From NCBI GenBank assembly GCA_013178165.1, contig JABLXG010000010.1, positions 40,729 to 104,728 on the forward strand: 64,000 bases of DNA. The letters run 5' to 3'. Both the position numbers and the translations under genes were made by a program. This document shows positions 16,949 through 25,184 of the stretch, in pieces. Below the pieces are notes generated by a model. That model had not been told where the DNA came from, searched no databases, and saw only the letters and a program-made list of their open reading frames with translations. The DNA comes from Anaerolineae bacterium. GTDB lineage: Bacteria; Chloroflexota; Anaerolineae; Aggregatilineales; Ch27. How positions within the stretch are numbered: the stretch's first letter is position 1; each line of letters opens with the position of its first letter.

Positions 16949-18387
16949 CGTTGCCTGCTGCGGCGGGTAGTGACCGGCGCGGGCGGCTTTTCCTCCACGC
17001 CTTCCCTCGCGCCGGCGGCCGTGGCCGTCTCCGGCTTGAAGAGATCTTCCCATGTCTCGCCGCGAGCCATCCGGCTCAGGTTGTCCTCGATCACATCCTG
17101 GGCCTGCAGCACGCCCTGGCTCCAGTTGTCGCGCTCGTCAGCCAGAACCTGCTCCACATCGTCCACAAACTTCTCGATGTCAGCGGGCATAGCGGTGTTC
17201 TCTTTGATCCGGTAGTCGGCGGCCAGTTCCTCGATCTTGGCCAGGGTGGCGGCATAAACCCGGAAGTTCTGCTCGTGGGCCATCAAGGCCAGCCAGGTGA
17301 CGATGGCCGTCACCAGGGCGGCAGTGACCGCCGCAAACTCGCTCAGGTTAAAGGCAGTTAGCAGCGCGCCCAATCCGCCAAACAGCAGGATCCATATGCG
17401 ATAGTAACGCGAACGTCCGTAGTCGCGCTTGATACGGTCGCGGTACCAGTTAAGTTGGGGGATCAGCCGCAGACGGAAGTACTGCTCCACATCCAGGGGG
17501 GCGTAACCATCGTCCTGGTCGGGCAGGTACACGTGGTTAGGCTTGACCGGCCCGCTCTCCGGGTTGAAGTCCTCACTGAGCATCGGGGCGGTGACCCCCA
17601 CCTCGGAGAGCGTCTCGCGGGCCTTTTTGACCACCGCGTTAAGCCCTTCCAGGTCGGCGGTCGTCAGGTCTTCGTAGTAGTTGCGCACACGCAGGGTGTA
17701 GATCGCACGGCGGATTTGCTCCGCCGCCAGGCGGAAGCCGATCCAGTTGCGCCGCGATTCAAAGCGCGAGGCGAAATCCAGCAGGCCGGCGCTGACCAGC
17801 GGCAGGGCGATCAGCACCATGATCAGCAACGTGCGCATCCAGGGCAGGATTGTCCAGCCGCCCACCACAGCGGCGATCTCCGCCGATCCATTGCTGACAA
17901 TCCAGAAGAACCCGCCCGCCGCAAACAGTATCAGCCCGAAGATCACCGCGATGACGCTCCTGATCCGCCGGGCGCGCTGGCCAGGAGGCGTCTGGCTCCG
18001 CGCCAGCGATGCTGCCTGCTGGCGGCCGGTCAGCAGGCGCATCATATCGTCCAAACGGCGACGGGTTCCATCGGCTACCGGCTCGATGTTGCGCGCCCCC
18101 AGGATCAGGCGCAGGCCAACGATGAACAGTGCCAGACCGGCCACCAGAAAGAGCAGCCGCCAGTAGCGCGAACTGTCTTCCACCACGCTCATCACCGACA
18201 GAATGGTGGTCAGCAAAGAGGCGACAATGATGTAGAAGCGGATGCGCTGGTAGCGCATCTTGAGCATGCTGGATTGCCGGTCGTAGCTGTTGAAGCGGTG
18301 CCAGGCATAGGCCAGGGCAGTCTCGTAGCCCTTGACGTATTCGGTCGAGGATGTCCCTGCTCCGCCCAGCGCGGTCGAATCAGACAT
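16945..18387 (-). CDS. DUF4231/SLATT-like membrane protein, duplicated domain
   Basis: 480 residues with two similar blocks: about residues 16-90 (YAWHRFNSYDRQSSMLKMRYQ then two helices) and about 300-400 (LIPQLNWYRDRIKRDYGRS then two helices and AATLAKIEELAADYR). This is the DUF4231/SLATT layout, a two-helix hairpin with a flanking helical region. SLATT proteins are predicted membrane-pore effectors in nucleotide-signalling defence systems, but many DUF4231 proteins stand alone. Here no CD-NTase or SLOG partner is adjacent: a response regulator gene lies 51 bases downstream on the same strand. The C-terminus is Pro/Arg-rich (TTRRSRQR). Confidence 0.7.
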   Translation of the reverse strand: MSDSTALGGAGTSSTEYVKGYETALAYAWHRFNSYDRQSSMLKMRYQRIRFYIIVASLLTTILSVMSVVEDSSRYWRLLFLVAGLALFIVGLRLILGARNIEPVADGTRRRLDDMMRLLTGRQQAASLARSQTPPGQRARRIRSVIAVIFGLILFAAGGFFWIVSNGSAEIAAVVGGWTILPWMRTLLIMVLIALPLVSAGLLDFASRFESRRNWIGFRLAAEQIRRAIYTLRVRNYYEDLTTADLEGLNAVVKKARETLSEVGVTAPMLSEDFNPESGPVKPNHVYLPDQDDGYAPLDVEQYFRLRLIPQLNWYRDRIKRDYGRSRYYRIWILLFGGLGALLTAFNLSEFAAVTAALVTAIVTWLALMAHEQNFRVYAATLAKIEELAADYRIKENTAMPADIEKFVDDVEQVLADERDNWSQGVLQAQDVIEDNLSRMARGETWEDLFKPETATAAGAREGVEEKPPAPVTTRRSRQR

Positions 18388-18438
18388 GGTCCCCCTCTTT
18401 CTGGCCGGAGACGAGTCGCGGCCATTGCCTGATTATGG

Positions 18439-19119
18439 CTATTCTTCCCGGAGTACGTAGCCGACCCCGCGCACGGTGTGAATCAGACGTGGCTCACCGG
18501 GACCTTCGGTCTTCTGCCGCAGATAGCGCACGTACACCTCGATGATATTGCTCTCCCCGCCGAAGTCGTAGCGCCAGACCCGGTCGAAGATCAGATCACG
18601 GGTCAGCACCTGACGCGGGTGACGCATGAACAGTTCCAGCAACTCGTATTCCTTGGCTGTCAGGTCGATCACGCGCTCGCCACGCTGCGCCCGCCGCGTG
18701 CCAGTATCCAGTGTCAGATCGGCGAAGCGTAACACTTCCGGCGTTGAGCTGGGCTGTGAACGGCGGAAGAGCGCCCGGATGCGGGCCAGTAGCTCGTCGA
18801 AGGCAAATGGTTTGACCAGGTAATCATCCGCCCCGGCGTCCAGCCCCGCTACGCGGTCGGAGACGCCGTCGCGGGCGGTGAGCATCAGGACGGGCACATC
18901 GCTGGCGGCGCGCAGGCGACGGCAAACCTCGATGCCGTCCAGACCGGGCAGCATCAGGTCGAGGATAACCAGATCCGGCGCGACATCACGGGCTTTCTGC
19001 AGCCCACCGGGACCATCCATCGCCACGTCAACGGTATAGCCCTCGTAGATCAGGCCGCGCCGCACCGTCTGAACGATCTGCTCGTCGTCTTCCACAATCA
19101 GGATACGTTCTCCGGCCAT
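18439..19119 (-). CDS. Response regulator, OmpR/PhoB winged-helix type
   Basis: 226 residues: receiver domain with the acidic pair VEDDEQ, phospho-acceptor Asp in [13 protein letters not shown] (about residue 54), the Thr/Lys switch MLTARD and LVKPFAF; then a winged-helix DNA-binding domain with [23 protein letters not shown] and the recognition helix [13 protein letters not shown]. The start ATG immediately follows the stop of the secreted propeller gene (stop TAA at 19120-19122, ATG at 19117-19119), so they are translationally coupled. No histidine kinase is beside it; the nearest is at 25.2 kb, on the other strand. Confidence 0.93.
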   Translation of the reverse strand: MAGERILIVEDDEQIVQTVRRGLIYEGYTVDVAMDGPGGLQKARDVAPDLVILDLMLPGLDGIEVCRRLRAASDVPVLMLTARDGVSDRVAGLDAGADDYLVKPFAFDELLARIRALFRRSQPSSTPEVLRFADLTLDTGTRRAQRGERVIDLTAKEYELLELFMRHPRQVLTRDLIFDRVWRYDFGGESNIIEVYVRYLRQKTEGPGEPRLIHTVRGVGYVLREE

Positions 19120-21126
19120 TTAGCGGACTCCTCCCCACTGCAGGTTCCAGATGTTGCCCGGCGTGCTGATGGCGACTCGTTCACCCGTTTCCAGGTTGAG
19201 GATCACCAGCCGCCCGGACAGCCCGAATTCATCGTAGCTGGCGTTACGCAGGCCAGCGGCAAAGCTGCCTCCCGGCGCCAGGAGGGGTGCTTCGATCAGG
19301 CCACCCTGGCCCTGGGGGATAGGCAGCGCGTCAGGCAGAATCGGCACCAGGAATGGTTGGGCCACGCCCGGCCCCATGATATCCCCGCCGGGAGCACGCA
19401 GGATTACGGCTGCCGCGCTGGCCAGCGGACGGGCATCAAAGATGTGCCAGCTGTTGTCTAGAATGGTGGTATAGGCGCTCAGATCTGCCGGGTTGACCAC
19501 ATACAGGCCCGGCTCCGTATAGGCGTATCCGTAGTCCCAGGCCAGCACACGCCCGTCCGGCAACCAGGCCCCACGCCCGGCAGCCGTCGGCAGCGGGCGC
19601 GCCTCGCCGCCGGTGATCGGCAGCAGGGCCAGGCTGCGCCCTTCGTAGTACCCGACATCGATCAGCAGCATCGTGCCGTCTGGACTCCAGCGCGGGTTCA
19701 TATAGACACGAATATCAGGAGGCGGTGTATCTTCAGAGAAGACATCGGTGATCAGTTCGGTGCGCGCGCCGCCCGTCGCTGGGATCAGCCAGATGCCATC
19801 CCGCACAAAAGCGATCAAGCGGCCATCCGGACTCCAGGCTGGCTGGCCCCCTGCCCCTACCCGCTCGCCGATCGGGGAAAGTTCGCGGGATGCAGAACCG
19901 TCAACGGCAGCGGCCAGCAGGCGTCCGCCAGAGGAGTAGGCGATCTGGCTGCCGTCTGGCGCGACGGCGAAGTCAATCACGCTGCGCGGCTCGCCGGTGA
20001 TCGCCATCGCCGGGCTGCCATCCGCCGGCAGTCGCCACACCTGGGCCACCCCGGCCTCATCCCGGCTGAGGAAGTAGAGGTCAGCGGGCAGGGTCAGGCC
20101 GGCGACCTCTGCCGGAGCGGGCGGCCCCCAGGCATAGGCTTTGACGCCCTCCATGATCGGCTGGCGAGTGTTGGTGCGCGGCTCCACAATCGTCAACGCG
20201 CCGTCGACCGTCTCGATCAGGGCAGTGCCATCGGGCAGCCAGCGCATGGCCGCCGTCAGTTCGCGGCTGCTTTCCACCGGCGTAAAATCACCGCCTGTCA
20301 GGCTGACCGTCCCAAAGCGCCGGGCAGCAAAACGCTGGCCGCTGGCTTCATGCACCAGAAAGACCAGCCGCGCCCCCTCGACCACCATCGGACGACTGAC
20401 AATGGTCTCTGCTCCGACCAGCGTGGTCTGTGCTCCACTGGTCACGTCCAGGGTGATCAGGCCACCGGTGGGCGGGGCCAGGGCCAGCACGCCCTCACGT
20501 ACCCAGGCCAGCCCGGCTGAGGCCGGGATTTGCCCGATGTAGGCCATGCCATCTACCTGACGTCGGTATACCCACCAGGAATCGGCCTCAGCTTCCGCCG
20601 CCAGGTAACCGCCGCCCGGCGACCAGATCAGGTTCAAGAAGGGGCCACCGGAAAGATCGACAAAGGCCGGCCCGCCGTTTTCCCCCAGCCCGGCCAGATA
20701 GACGCGCAATCCGGCGGCGGTGGTGTAGGCGATAGCCGTGCCATCAGGCGACCAGGCCAAGGTCTGGCCGCGCCCAACAATTGGCGGCTGTCCGGCCTCC
20801 TCAAATTCCAGCACCTGCCCGCTCAGACCATCAATAGAGGTGATAGCCAGGAAGGGGCCTGTCCCCCCCGTGTCCGGCGCAGCAGTGCGGTAAGCCACCC
20901 ACGCCCCATCCGGCGCAACGCCAAAATCGATCACCTTCTGGTCGGGCGAGGTGACGGCAGTGGCAAAGCGAGCGCCAGCTTCCAGCCGCATCACCTGCCC
21001 GCCCTCAAGCAGAACAAACAGATCGGCGCCCAGGGATGGTCCCTGAGCAGCCACCAGCTGGACCGGCATGAGCGCCAGCAGCGCCCCTACCAGCAGCACA
21101 ATCCCCCGGTTCACGTGACGCAGCAT
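19120..21126 (-). CDS. Secreted PD40/TolB-type beta-propeller protein
   Basis: 668 residues starting with a signal peptide (LLVGALLALMPVQLVAA-QG) and followed by repeated PD40 blades: WSPDGTAIAYTT, WSPGGGYLAAE, WLPDGTALIE, VAPDGSQIAYSS, WSPDGRLIAFVR, WSPDGTMLLIDV and WLPDGRVLAW. These are typical of propellers that follow a TolB-like fold, with no catalytic domain. A GTG at 21129 is an alternative start. Its stop is adjacent to the start of a response regulator, an unusual pair: one can infer that the propeller is a sensor or accessory of that regulatory system, but no direct evidence is in the sequence. Confidence 0.85.
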   Translation of the reverse strand: MLRHVNRGIVLLVGALLALMPVQLVAAQGPSLGADLFVLLEGGQVMRLEAGARFATAVTSPDQKVIDFGVAPDGAWVAYRTAAPDTGGTGPFLAITSIDGLSGQVLEFEEAGQPPIVGRGQTLAWSPDGTAIAYTTAAGLRVYLAGLGENGGPAFVDLSGGPFLNLIWSPGGGYLAAEAEADSWWVYRRQVDGMAYIGQIPASAGLAWVREGVLALAPPTGGLITLDVTSGAQTTLVGAETIVSRPMVVEGARLVFLVHEASGQRFAARRFGTVSLTGGDFTPVESSRELTAAMRWLPDGTALIETVDGALTIVEPRTNTRQPIMEGVKAYAWGPPAPAEVAGLTLPADLYFLSRDEAGVAQVWRLPADGSPAMAITGEPRSVIDFAVAPDGSQIAYSSGGRLLAAAVDGSASRELSPIGERVGAGGQPAWSPDGRLIAFVRDGIWLIPATGGARTELITDVFSEDTPPPDIRVYMNPRWSPDGTMLLIDVGYYEGRSLALLPITGGEARPLPTAAGRGAWLPDGRVLAWDYGYAYTEPGLYVVNPADLSAYTTILDNSWHIFDARPLASAAAVILRAPGGDIMGPGVAQPFLVPILPDALPIPQGQGGLIEAPLLAPGGSFAAGLRNASYDEFGLSGRLVILNLETGERVAISTPGNIWNLQWGGVR

Positions 21127-21248
21127 CACAACTCTACTCTCTTTAGCCCTGTGACAGGATTCCGGTTTGCTTCAGTATAGCGCAGATTCAGCCCGCTGCC
21201 TGAACAGATGTCGCCAATTCATTCACGCCCATTCCCCTCCCTGGCGGG

Positions 21249-21286
21249 CAAAAAATAAAGGCCCTGCTCCAAGGGGAAACAGGGCC
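21249..21286 (-). terminator. Rho-independent terminator of the Flp pilin gene
   Basis: Read on the minus strand, GGCCCTG (21286-21280), a 13-nt loop, CAGGGCC (21266-21260), then TTTATTTTTTG. The stem is perfect and the U-tract strong. It lies 25 bases beyond the stop of the pilin gene that ends at 21311. Confidence 0.85.
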
Positions 21287-21310
21287 AGTGGGATGGAAAA
21301 CAGCGTACAA

Positions 21311-21529
21311 CTAGAAGAGCAAAATCAGACCACCGCCTGCACCGCCCGTTTGTGGGACATAGCCCATACCAGCGATGATGTTGCTGAAGATGTTGCCAAT
21401 CGCCGGCCCAAGCAGGGCCAGAATGACGATGACAACAATAGCGACCAGGACCAGAATCAGCGCGTACTCAACAAGACCCTGGCCCTCCTCCCGAAATCTG
21501 GTGAGAAGATTGTGTAGCCATCTGGACAT
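21311..21529 (-). CDS. Flp/Fap-type IVb pilin
   Basis: 72 residues: a short charged leader ending at Gly16, then QGLVEYALILVLVAIVVIVIL, the class IVb prepilin motif (cleavage after Gly16 puts Glu at mature position 5 and Tyr at 6). A short Gly-rich tail follows. Such pilins are assembled by Tad/Cpa systems into adhesive pili; none of the tad secretion genes, or a prepilin peptidase, is nearby, so it is an orphan major or minor pilin. It has its own terminator and faces away from the esterase gene. Confidence 0.9.
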   Translation of the reverse strand: MSRWLHNLLTRFREEGQGLVEYALILVLVAIVVIVILALLGPAIGNIFSNIIAGMGYVPQTGGAGGGLILLF

Positions 21530-21700
21530 AGGACAAGTTCTCCTGCTGATAAAAGCGGATACTAGCAGAATAGCATGATTTTATTTTCCGTGCCAGCATC
21601 CTTGTAGTACTATGACAGGCAGCCCAATAGCCAGTGATATCGGGCTGTTGAACGGCGAGCCTGGCTGTAAGATCATCCAAACACGCAGGAAGGCGAGATC

Positions 21701-22516
21701 ATGGCGTTCGGCAACCGTGACGGAGCCTACTATATGCCTGGCGGCGAGCCATTCTTCTTCCGGGGCGGCCGGGTTGGCTGTCTGTGCGTGCATGGCCTCA
21801 ACGCCACGCCACAGGAGATGTTGTGGCTGGGCAAGTCTCTGGCGGCCAGAGGCTACACCGTCTACGGCCCACGCCTGACCGGGCATGGCACGACCATCCA
21901 GGACATGCGCCACACCACCTGGCACGACTGGTACGGGGTCGTGCTGGATGGCTACCATCTGCTGCGCCAGCAGTGCGACCGGGTCTTCGTGATCGGCCTC
22001 AGTCTGGGCGGTGTGTTGAGCCTGCACCTGGGCACGCGGGAAACGCCGGATGGCGTGGTCGACCTGGCCGGGCCGCTGGTGCTGGATAATCCACTACTGC
22101 CTTACGCCCGCTACCTCAAAATCGCTTGGCGTTATACCCGTCGCAATCTGGACGACAACCACCGGCGCATCGACCAGCGAATGCGGGAGATCCAGGCCCG
22201 CCAGGATGAGCCGGTCATTGGCCGGGCAGCCTATGGCCATTTTCCGGTGGCCAGCCTGGCCGAGCTATATGACCTGGGCCAGGTGACACTGGAGCGACTG
22301 CCGCGCCTGACCGCGCCGCTACTGTTGATCTACTCAGAGGCAGACCGCACCGTCCCGATCCGCAACCTGGAGATGGTCGCCCTGCGGGCCGGGACACCCC
22401 CTACCCACCTGCACCGCCTGCGCCTGACCCGTAGCGATCACCTGCTCACCCTGGACGAAGAGATGGAGACGGTCTTCGAGACGGTAGCCAGCTTCGTGGA
22501 CAACTACGCGGGCTAG
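21701..22516 (+). CDS. Alpha/beta hydrolase (carboxylesterase/monoacylglycerol lipase type)
   Basis: 271 residues. The oxyanion/first-strand motif is VGCLCVHGLNATPQEM, the nucleophile elbow FVIGLSLGGVLSLHLG (GxSxG with catalytic Ser about residue 105), the acid SEADRTVP and the His SDHLLTLDEEME near the end. A GHGTTIQDM loop (LTGHG) is typical of esterase/MGL enzymes (Est30-like). Cytoplasmic, no signal peptide. It hydrolyses a medium-chain ester by inference. There is no close partner: the gene before is divergent and the one after is convergent with a 4-bp gap. Confidence 0.88.
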   Translation: MAFGNRDGAYYMPGGEPFFFRGGRVGCLCVHGLNATPQEMLWLGKSLAARGYTVYGPRLTGHGTTIQDMRHTTWHDWYGVVLDGYHLLRQQCDRVFVIGLSLGGVLSLHLGTRETPDGVVDLAGPLVLDNPLLPYARYLKIAWRYTRRNLDDNHRRIDQRMREIQARQDEPVIGRAAYGHFPVASLAELYDLGQVTLERLPRLTAPLLLIYSEADRTVPIRNLEMVALRAGTPPTHLHRLRLTRSDHLLTLDEEMETVFETVASFVDNYAG

Positions 22517-22520
22517 CCGC

Positions 22521-23369
22521 TCAGCTGAAGCGATAGGTACGGTAGTCACAGACCGGGTGATAGCCGATCTTCTGGTAGATACTGTTAGAGGTGGGATTGG
22601 CCAGGTCGGTGAACAGCGCGCAATGCTGCCAGCCCTGGTCCAGCAGCCACTGGCTGAGCGTTGCCACGCAGGCTGTGGCGTAACCCCGGCGCCGCTGCTC
22701 CGGTGGCGTGTATACCGGTCCGATGCTGATGCACGTCCGGAGTGGGCGGGTGGTCCCGGCGAACGTCACCGGTTGCCCGCCATCTTCCCACACAAACAAT
22801 TCGCCGGCGGCAATCCGCACCCGGATGCGTGTGGCTGTGTCTGATGGCGGGTTATCAGGGGTGGCTTCCGCCTCGAAGGCCGCCATCCAATCGGCCAGCA
22901 GCGGCGCATCCGCCTCCACCGCCTGGCGGAAGCGTCCGGGCGGCGCTGGCGGCGGGATCACGTCCTCCAGGCAGTACAGCCGCATATCTCTGACCAGCCG
23001 GGCGGTCTGGCCGGTGGCCTTCGCCCAGGCAGCACCGAACGCTTCGGCGGCCGCTTCCGGCCCGGTCACACCCGGTATGGACCAGCCGGCGGCCAGTAAG
23101 CCATCCACCAGGGGCGGCAGCGCAGCGTGATCAGTGGCCACCAGCAGTAGCGGGTATGGTGGCGTCATCACCGCAGCGACAGCCAGCCGCCCGGCATCCG
23201 TTACCGTGGCGAAGAGGAGATCGCTCTCCGGCGGCGCACCGCGCATCCGCCGGGCGACCCCCAGCAACAGACAGTGTTCGACCTCGTGTGCTTCCAGCCA
23301 GTCCTGGGCCACCGCCAGGAATGACTCTGCGTCAGGATAGACGACCACTTCCATACGCCCCATCTTCAT
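22521..23369 (-). CDS. GNAT family N-acetyltransferase
   Basis: 282 residues. The C-terminal half carries the acetyl-CoA site: AGTTRPLRTCISIGPVYTPPEQRRRGYATACVA (the R/Q-x-x-G-x-G/A loop is QRRRGYA) and the C-terminal NPTSNSIYQKIGY motif with the GNAT Tyr. The N-terminal half (about 130 residues) resembles the degenerate first domain of FR47-like/eis-type GNATs. ATG at 23369 overlaps the stop of the DNA methyltransferase by ATGA, so the pair is coupled. Substrate unknown. Confidence 0.8.
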   Translation of the reverse strand: MKMGRMEVVVYPDAESFLAVAQDWLEAHEVEHCLLLGVARRMRGAPPESDLLFATVTDAGRLAVAAVMTPPYPLLLVATDHAALPPLVDGLLAAGWSIPGVTGPEAAAEAFGAAWAKATGQTARLVRDMRLYCLEDVIPPPAPPGRFRQAVEADAPLLADWMAAFEAEATPDNPPSDTATRIRVRIAAGELFVWEDGGQPVTFAGTTRPLRTCISIGPVYTPPEQRRRGYATACVATLSQWLLDQGWQHCALFTDLANPTSNSIYQKIGYHPVCDYRTYRFS

Positions 23370-24961
23370 ATTTCCTGTCCCAGGACCAGTACCGCTTCCG
23401 CAGGCAGATTGTGCACCAGGATGGCGCGCAGGGCCAGCCGTCGCCGCCGCAGCGGATCGCCAACCTCCGCCGGGATGGCTGCCGCAATCAGGCTTGGCCA
23501 GCGGGCAGCGGGCACGACCGGCAGCGGCCCGCGCCGGAAGATACACCAGAAGTCGCCGTGGTAACTGCCATCCGGGGCAAATTGCGCTTTGGCGCTGATC
23601 ACCGCCGGAGCGACGTAATGAGCTGCTTCACAGCGCAGCCCGGCCCCATGCAGCGCCGCCAGCAACGCCGCCCAGGCCCGCCCATCCAGATTGTTGAACG
23701 TGACCAGAATCGCGCCATCCGGCTGTAGCAGGTCAACGCTCCGGGCCGCCACTTCGCGCAGCCCGGCAGCGTAGGCGTCCCAGCCAGCTGGCGGCGTCGC
23801 CCGGTTGGAGACGGCGATCTCGCGGTCGTAGTCCACCGCTTCCCCCAGGAAAGCGTTCCATAACGCGGAGAATTCCAGGTACGGCACAGAGTCGCCGTAA
23901 GGCGGATCAAAGAAGATCAGGTCAAAGCAGCGATCCCGTGCAGCCAGCGCAGGCAGCAAATCCTGTGCCGCGCCGCGCAACACGACGGCGGGCGGGCCGG
24001 CGCGGGTGCGTTCCCATAGCCGGGCGATGCCGCGCCGGTAACGCCACACCCACGATTCCAGCAGTGGCAGCGGATTATGCTCCACGTGCAGCGGCGCCAC
24101 CCAGAAGCCGGGTACGCTCCAGGCCGGGCCGCCGCCGCGCAAGCCATCCCGCCAGGCGATCAGGCGGCTACACCCGGCCAGCGCCGCTGTCAACAGGGCC
24201 AGCAGCGCCCGCCCCTCCGGCGAACCTGGCGCGGCGCAGGCCGCGATCAACGCGCGCAGCGCGGCGACAGCTCCGGCATTGCGCGGCGTGAATAGATCGG
24301 CGGTGGACATGCTCTCCCAGGCCAGGATGCGCGGGTTGGCCGGGAAGCCGCCCGTCAAGTGCAGCGTACCTTCGCGATCGGCGGCGGCCTGCTGGTGGGC
24401 CAGGATCGCCGGGTCGGAGCGCCGCGTGCCATCCATCAGCGTGACAGCCACGATCTTTGTCCCGCTTAGCGTATGTAGGTTAAAACGCAGCCGCGCACCA
24501 CAGGCCGGGCAGCGCCGTCCCCGACCGGCCCGCTGCGCTTCCCCGGCGCGGACGTACGCCGCGCAGCCGGGGCAGATCGTGACGCTGCTGTGCACGGTGT
24601 AGCGAACTTCCGCGCCATCCGGCAGGCGATACAGCGGGGCCAGCGCCGCCCGCGCCCCGGCCATAAAGGCTTCCAGAGCCACCCCGAACGCGGTTGGATC
24701 AGGCGGATTGGCGGTAACATCAGCGATTAGCGCGGCAACAGGATTAAGGTCAATCCCGGTGGCCTCTAGGCCCAGCGCCCGCGCCTCCGCCAGGATCACC
24801 CCGCTGCCGCAAAACGGATCGAGCACGCTGCCGCCAGGGGGCACCAGCGCACGCAAAAAGGCAGCGGCGACGTTGTGCGGCTTGCGTGCCCAGTACTTGT
24901 GCAGGCGATATTCAGGGGGATGCCGGGCAGCGATAAGGGAAGCGGGCAGGGCGTCGATCAT
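23366..24961 (-). CDS. Orphan DNA methyltransferase (DUF1156-like, with zinc ribbon)
   Basis: 531 residues. The N-terminus LHKYWARKPHNVAAAF precedes motif I SVLDPFCGSGVILAEA and motif II GIDLNPVAA; motif IV is IFFDPPYGDSVPY at about residue 360, the DPPY of N6-adenine/N4-cytosine methylases. Between them is a Cys pair set CPGCAAYV and CPACGARL (residues about 130-160), a zinc ribbon. This YWARKPHN architecture is found in solitary and defence-associated MTases; no restriction gene is adjacent, so it is an orphan. It is cotranscribed with a GNAT gene. Confidence 0.8.
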   Translation of the reverse strand: MIDALPASLIAARHPPEYRLHKYWARKPHNVAAAFLRALVPPGGSVLDPFCGSGVILAEARALGLEATGIDLNPVAALIADVTANPPDPTAFGVALEAFMAGARAALAPLYRLPDGAEVRYTVHSSVTICPGCAAYVRAGEAQRAGRGRRCPACGARLRFNLHTLSGTKIVAVTLMDGTRRSDPAILAHQQAAADREGTLHLTGGFPANPRILAWESMSTADLFTPRNAGAVAALRALIAACAAPGSPEGRALLALLTAALAGCSRLIAWRDGLRGGGPAWSVPGFWVAPLHVEHNPLPLLESWVWRYRRGIARLWERTRAGPPAVVLRGAAQDLLPALAARDRCFDLIFFDPPYGDSVPYLEFSALWNAFLGEAVDYDREIAVSNRATPPAGWDAYAAGLREVAARSVDLLQPDGAILVTFNNLDGRAWAALLAALHGAGLRCEAAHYVAPAVISAKAQFAPDGSYHGDFWCIFRRGPLPVVPAARWPSLIAAAIPAEVGDPLRRRRLALRAILVHNLPAEAVLVLGQEI

Positions 24962-25184
24962 ACGCCCGTTATAGGCGTCTTCGGGGACGGACGCAACACA
25001 GTCGGCGTATCCGTCACCATCCCGGTCAACCGCTCCAGCGCAGCGCTCAGTTGATTCGGCTGCGGCATGCTGGTGTCATTACTATCCTGCCGGACAGTCA
25101 ACGAGACTCACTTTTGCCGGCTCCCAAAACTCACTGACAACTTGTTCGCAGACCTTCTGAGCGGATCACTTGCTGGATCGCCCG

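Noticed and set aside
17455..18432. Large + strand ORF of 325 residues over the DUF4231 gene
   Set aside because: The minus-strand frame has clear domains and membrane helices; the + frame is a shadow.
18439..19119. Histidine kinase at 25.2 kb as cognate partner of the response regulator
   Set aside because: The distance is 6 kb, on the opposite strand, and nothing links them in sequence.
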